Positions 59,368-64,000 of a DNA stretch of 64,000 nucleotides are shown here, in pieces; positions within the stretch are counted from its first letter, which is position 1; each line of letters opens with the position of its first letter. Location of the stretch: NCBI GenBank assembly GCA_965153355.1, contig OZ231127.1:55428001-55492000 (forward strand), written 5' to 3'. The translations under genes were made by a program, and so were the position numbers. The notes beneath the pieces were generated by a model. The model was not told where the DNA came from and made no database searches. It saw nothing but the letters and a program-made list of their open reading frames with translations. The DNA is from Flaccisagitta enflata. Taxonomy: Eukaryota; Chaetognatha; Sagittoidea; Aphragmophora.

Positions 59368-59541
59368 CTGATACTTGTTGTCGTTCCGGTTGTCGATCTT
59401 CGTTTACGTTTGTTTTGATTCGAACACTCGTTGGATTTTCCGGTGCGTCAGATGAAGACGCAATCGACAAATTCGGAACAAAGCCAACTTTTTCACTCAC
59501 GAGAAATTTCTGCTTCACGTCCACAACAGTCGCGCTCTTGT
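59368..59541 (-). CDS. exon of minus-strand gene 2
   Basis: Between attactcttttttcag and GTATCAG/gtatca; phase 1 to phase 1, 57 codons. It reads KSATVVDVKQKFLVSEKVGF, then VPNLSIASSSDAPENPTSVR and KTNVNEDRQPERQQVS. Likely extracellular or linker sequence before the transmembrane exon. Both ends fit their neighbours in phase (63011 and 58773). Family not recognised. Confidence 0.55.
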
Positions 59542-59809
59542 CTGAAAAAAGAGTAATTTTAAAAAAATATACTTTACTATATTTATATTTTAGTTCAGAT
59601 ACAGTGAGGGTCTAATCTGAGTCTTTTTATAACGTCGGAAAGAGATTTGTGAACATTAATTCACAGTTAGGCCACTGTATCATATGTAAGTACACCCTAA
59701 GCGAAATCCCAAAAGTGACCAATGACCCAATTTTTCGCCATAAGCCCATTGGAACTATCCCATAGAAGCCAAAAAAAGTTATAGAGCACATTCAGTTCAG
59801 GCAGACGCA

Positions 59810-61010
59810 CGTAATGCCGTAAAATGCCGTAAAATACCGTAAAAATGGCATTTTTGCCAGTTTTTTGGTCTAAAACCATTGCTTAAGTCATATTATAGTC
59901 AAATAATGACGTTCTGGCACTATGACACATTCAAGCATATACGCAGGCCAACCCGTCATCATTCAGCATATTTTTATGCCGTAAACTGCCGTCAAAATGG
60001 CATTTTTTACCGTTTTAAGGGGTTTTATTGCTGTTGTAGATAGACTACTACTCAAAAACTACCCGAAAATGTGTACTTAGACCCGGGACACACACACTAC
60101 AGAGTTTCAAAACATTGAGTTGGGTGTGAGTCTCATTTCATTGCCGTAAATGTTCGTAAAATGCCGTAAAAAGCTTTTAAATTGGCATTTTTGACTGTTT
60201 TTTGACTACCAAACCGCTGCATCTGTCAAAAAATGGTCAAACAATGACAATTTGGCACTGTGACACTGTCATGCACAAGTTCAAGTCGACACGTCATCAT
60301 TCAGCATATATTTATGCCGTAAACTGCCGTCAAAATTGCATTTTTGTCCATTTTTGGTTTTTTTTCTTCCTGTTGTAGATGGACAAGTACTCGAAAATTG
60401 CCAGAAAATGTGTACTTGGACCTGGGACACACATACTACAGAGTTTTAAAACATTGAGTAGAGTTTGAGTCTCATTTCATTGCCGTAAATGTTTGTAAAA
60501 TGCCGTAAAAAGCTTTTATATTGGCATTTTTGACTGTTTTGTGACTACCAAACTGCTGCTTCTGTCAGATAATGGTCAAACAATGATAATCTGGCACTGA
60601 GACACCATCATGCACAAATTCATGTCAATCCGCTGTCATTCAGCTTATTTCTATGCCGTAAATTGCCGTCAAAATGGCATTTTTGACCATTTTTTGGGGT
60701 TTTTCTTCCTGAAGTAGATGGGCAACTACTCGAAAATTGCCAGAAGATGTGTATTTGGACCCGGGACACACATATTACAGAGTTTCAAAACATTGAGTTG
60801 GGTTTGAGTCTCATTTCATTGCCGTAAATGTTCGTAAAATGCCGTAAAAAGCTTTTATATTGGCGTTTATGACTGTTTTTTGACTACCAAACTGCTGCTT
60901 CTATCAGAAAATGGTCAAACAATGATAATCTGGTACTGAGACACCATCATGCACAAATTCATGTCAATCCGCCGTCATTTAGCATACTTCTATGCCGTAA
61001 ACTGCCGTCA
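59810..61010. repeat. tandem array, ~340-bp unit, about 3.5 copies
   Basis: Units carry GCCGTAAACTGCCGTCAAAA, ATGTGTACTTGGACCCGGGA, TTTCAAAACATTGAGTTGGG and AATGTTCGTAAAATGCCGTA. It lies in the intron between 62965/63011 and 59541 together with its flank 59600-59810. Confidence 0.9.
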
Positions 61011-61013
61011 AAA

Positions 61014-61790
61014 TGGTCAGGTTGGAGAAAGTGAGATTGTCAAAAAAATTCCAAACAAAGACGATCAGAGTGAAGAAAATGCCAATTTTCGCCATTTTAG
61101 GCCATTTTTGGCCTGATTTTGGCCTGCTATGGCCCTGGTATATAGGTTGCAGGGTCCAAATGAGTATATTTTTCTTTATTCTTTGTAGAATGAGTAAGAC
61201 TGGCAAAAATAATCTGAATAACAACGATCAGGTTGGAGAAAGTGCTGATTTTGGCCATTTTTGGCCGTTTTTGGCCTTTTTTTGGCCTGTTACGGCCCGG
61301 AGATAAGTGTTTAATGGTCCAAATGAGTATATTTTTCCTAGTTCTGAGTGGTTTGAGTGAGATTGTCAATAAAATTCCAAATAACAACGATCAATTTGAA
61401 GAAAATGCAAATTTTTGCAATTTTAGGCCATTTTTGGCCTGTTTTCGGCCTGTTATGGCCCTGGTATGAATGTTGAAGGGTCCAAATGAGTATATTTCTC
61501 TTAATTCTGTCTAGAATGAGTAAGACTGGCAAAAAAATTCCGAATAACAACGATCAGTTTGAAGAAAACGCTGATTTTGGCCATTTTTAGCTGTTTTTGG
61601 CCTGTTTTTGGCCTGTTTTTGGCCTGTTATGGCCCCCGTGAAAGTGTTCAAAGGTCCTAATGAGTATGTTTTTCCTAGTTCTAAGTGGAATGAGTGAGAT
61701 TGGCAAAAAAATTCCAAATTACAACGATCAGTTAGAAGAAAATGCTGATTTTGAGCCATTTTAGGCCATTTTGGGCCAAAAATGGCTCAA
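61014..61790. repeat. tandem array, ~165-bp unit, about 5 copies
   Basis: Each unit has GATCAGKTTGAAGAAAATGC, a run of TTTTTGGCCTG repeats, GGTCCAAATGAGTATATTTT and GAATGAGTAAGACTGGCAAA. It follows the 340-bp array directly. Confidence 0.9.
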
Positions 61791-62687
61791 AATAGCCAAA
61801 AATAGACTTCAAATCTCAACAAATGTGCAAATCAATTGTTTTTGATGTAAATGAATCTCTTTGATGGGGTCTGAACCCTGAAATTTCAGATTTTCAAATT
61901 TTGACCAATTTTGCCCTTTTTTCATAAAAAATTAGGCCACTTCTAGGCACTTCGCACACATTCCACTCACATTTAAACAATAGCAAATGATTTAAGAGGT
62001 CAAAATCAAGCTGTATGCAACTTTTTAGCTTAATTTAAGAATTTTTGACCAGTTTATACTCTTTTTTCAAAATTCTTGTCGGTAGGGTAGTTGGGCCGGT
62101 CTGCAAATTGACTGCAAAATTTGGATCCAAAACATCAAACATAATGTAAAGACATAGTCTCCTGCTAAAAATTGACATCCTCACTCAATTTTGTTAAGAG
62201 ATAAATTGATTTGTTTTTTACCAAAAATGACATTTTTTACATTTTGCCAAATATGGTCAAAAATGGCTGAAGTTCCACCAGGTTCCTCAAAAATTGACAC
62301 TGGTCCCTAATTGTACACTCTAGGGCTACCAAATTCTGGAAAAAAATGCTGGGACTTTCTGGGGCTATATGACTTTCAGAACTACTTTTTGCTCATTTTT
62401 CATACAAAAAAAAAAAAAAAAATTAAGATACTTTAATTTTTCCCCCAAAATTTTAAACCCAGGTCGAATTTTTTTTCCTGATGTCAGTAGAGGTGCTCAA
62501 TACCTAACCAGCAAAAAAATCCGCATATCAAAAATCCAATTTTTGGAGCCGCAATGACTGTTTTTTCACCCGCATGTTATTGCAAAAAGGAGACAGTTTT
62601 TGACACAAAAATGTCATCGATTTTGACTTCGAGAAGCTCGTGACGCCGCTGTAGCTCTAAAATAGGTCTAAAAAAGTTGGTTTGGTC
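61791..62687. other. AT-rich intron or 3' sequence
   Basis: No gene or repeat boundary recognised; an 18-base A run near 62406. Confidence 0.5.
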
Positions 62688-62965
62688 TTAGCTTATGTTT
62701 TTCCTCGCCTTCCAGACCAGTGTTGATGCCCATTTCTCAAAATAAATTTTTGACCCCCCAAAGTTGGCCCTGTGTTCACTTTTCGTAGAGATACGGCACA
62801 GTGTAGGCGTGGTTTCTATTTCTAAGTCACTGCGGGAATACATGGGCAACGACGCTGACCCAAGAGCCAAGTCACCCCACTGAGGAGATACAATCGAACC
62901 GACAGACAAAGTGAGTTCACGATTAATTTCAATAAGTACGCGCTGCAAAACGGCATTATGTTTTC
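62688..62965 (-). CDS. coding-like segment, uncertain exon of minus-strand gene 2
   Basis: A frame open to TAA (62688-62690) reads NAVLQRVLIEINRELTLSVG, then SIVSPQWGDLALGSASLPMY and LEIETTPTLCRISTKSEHRA. The composition is coding-like. It joins the exon ending at 63011 in phase only if a 45-base intron (gttcgt...attgcag) is accepted, which is very short for this locus. It may be an alternative 3' end or chance. Confidence 0.3.
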
Positions 62966-63010
62966 CTGCAATCTGCTATTGGTAAACTCAATCTTTCCGT
63001 AACGACGAAC

Positions 63011-63168
63011 CTAGGTGAATTGGAGTGTGTTTGAGCGGCGTCAGTTCGTCCGAAGTGAGCCTGGAGACGTCAGAAGTCGAATCTTGAAGCATTTCTGATG
63101 AAGGCGAAGGCGTTGACGAGATGCTGCAGCCGCCAGTAGGCCAAGTTCGCGTGTCGTCCAAGGGGGCT
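63011..63168 (-). CDS. Ser/Thr/Pro-rich exon of minus-strand gene 2
   Basis: Starts at ctctctctcag, the end of a CT microsatellite, in phase 2, which matches the donor at 63556. It reads APLDDTRTWPTGGCSISSTP, then SPSSEMLQDSTSDVSRLTSD and ELTPLKHTPIHL. The donor CACCTAG/gttcgt (phase 1) fits 59541; if unspliced, the frame ends at TGA 62988. Family not recognised. Confidence 0.5.

Positions 63169-63170
<2 letters not shown>

Positions 63171-63262
<92 letters not shown>
63171..63262. repeat. (GA)n microsatellite
   Basis: On the minus strand this CT tract directly supplies the acceptor of the exon starting at 63168. Confidence 0.97.
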
Positions 63263-63266
<4 letters not shown>

Positions 63267-63555
63267 GGCAGAGACAGAGACAGAGATACAAAATGCGGTG
63301 GTCGGTCTTACCCTTCGTCTGTTTATAACTCTCAGCTGCCGTACCATCATGCCTCGCTCTTCATGCTCTATTTGAGGCTTGTCAACGTAGCAGTATTTTA
63401 TCAGTTTCCTTGTAACTCGGAGCAATTTTATGATGCACCATCGCCACCGTCCACTTGTGCGCCTGTAGGGTAGCTGTGTTTCTGGCTTTGTTGTCATCCT
63501 TGTTTCTTTTCTTTTTTTTTTTCTTGCTCTTTTAATTCAATAAGAAATAACTCAC

Positions 63556-64000
63556 TTTGGCGCTATTCTGGGCGGTTTCGGCGGTTTCGGCGAAATGAGT
63601 GACGAATCGACCGAATCTTGAAATGCTCTCGGCGGACGATCGGCGATTTGCTTCCGGCGTAATTCCGCCGATAAACTGCAATACTGCGTCAATCGTCGGT
63701 TTACCGGAAGAATGTCAAATTGGCCCGCCGATGCCGAGATTCGCCGGGAAGGTGCCGATGGATGCTGATGATGATGCTGGTGTGGAGGACGATTACGGTG
63801 ATGGGATGGGTTTTGTTGTTTTTCGATACATTGCTGTGGTTTGTTTACCAAAGTCACCGTTTCAGCAGTCGAAGCAGTTTCAGCTAAGGAAGAGTTGGTT
63901 TTAGAGGCGGTATAAGAAGGAGCCTCTACGCTCTCCGATGCGGATTTACGCAGCAATCTCTTTCGAATATGGATTGGCGATGTTTCTTGTTGTTGTTGTT
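63556..64000 (-). CDS. Pro/Ser/His-rich exon of minus-strand gene 2 (runs off the window)
   Basis: Open from the window edge to CCAAA/gtgagt (phase 2), 148 codons. It starts with a short Gln run, then SPIHIRKRLLRKSASESVEA, a His-rich patch (HQHHHQHP), a possible basophilic kinase site (SRRISAS), a basic stretch (SAELRRKQIADRPPRAF) and a proline-rich end (SPKPPKPPRIAPK) that could bind SH3 domains. This looks like a disordered cytoplasmic or adaptor region. The family is not recognised; the start lies outside the window. Confidence 0.55.

Overview
The window is invertebrate-type animal genomic DNA. It has spliced protein-coding exons separated by long introns, a two-pore-domain potassium channel of the TASK type, very abundant microsatellites (GA/CT, GT/CA, GAAT, TTTC), many short inverted-repeat DNA transposons and minisatellites. 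No rRNA, tRNA, CRISPR array or bacterial operon was seen. The species cannot be named from this sequence.

Layout: 0-5.1 kb (+) holds five consecutive exons of the potassium channel. They cover the N-terminal tail, M1, both pore loops and M4, and are phase-consistent throughout. Its C-terminal tail exon or exons are not settled; candidates lie at 16.4, 23.1 and 27.6 kb. From 26.2 down to 10.5 kb on the minus strand, a run of phase-compatible exon candidates suggests a second gene with one membrane helix and a charged, acidic tail. From 64.0 down to 51.8 or 55.9 kb on the minus strand, a third gene shows a proline-rich region, a transmembrane exon and two possible terminal exons, one with a Cys/His motif like reverse-transcriptase tails. 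A few weaker plus-strand exon candidates lie at 40-47 kb. All exons outside the channel are read by eye from open frame plus splice signals and are less certain.

The rest is mobile and repetitive DNA. The dominant component is a superfamily of short elements (about 25 full or partial copies) that begin with AACAAGG, carry a GACGGACC-type tetranucleotide tract and end in a small hairpin followed by TAAAA. The hairpin stem comes in several versions (AGTCGCG, AAGTGCG, AGATGCG), each still self-complementary, and a tag near the opposite end usually matches the version carried by the same copy. The cores are often expanded satellites, in one copy nearly 1.8 kb. A second family has GC-rich inverted ends (GGGCAGCGGCCCC) around GCCTCAAGGCTGGGA-like minisatellites. 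There are also two hAT-like elements with exact 8-bp target duplications, at least five TA-flanked inverted-repeat elements, a 6-kb inverted-repeat structure (14.0-20.0 kb), and tandem arrays of 340 and 165 bp (59.8-61.8 kb).

The channel gene and the repeats interact. Channel intron 4 carries three mobile elements, and the last recognised exon has had its acceptor plus first 40 bases duplicated in tandem, leaving an upstream decoy acceptor that leads to an in-frame stop. GT repeats start directly at some splice donors and CT repeats abut some acceptors.
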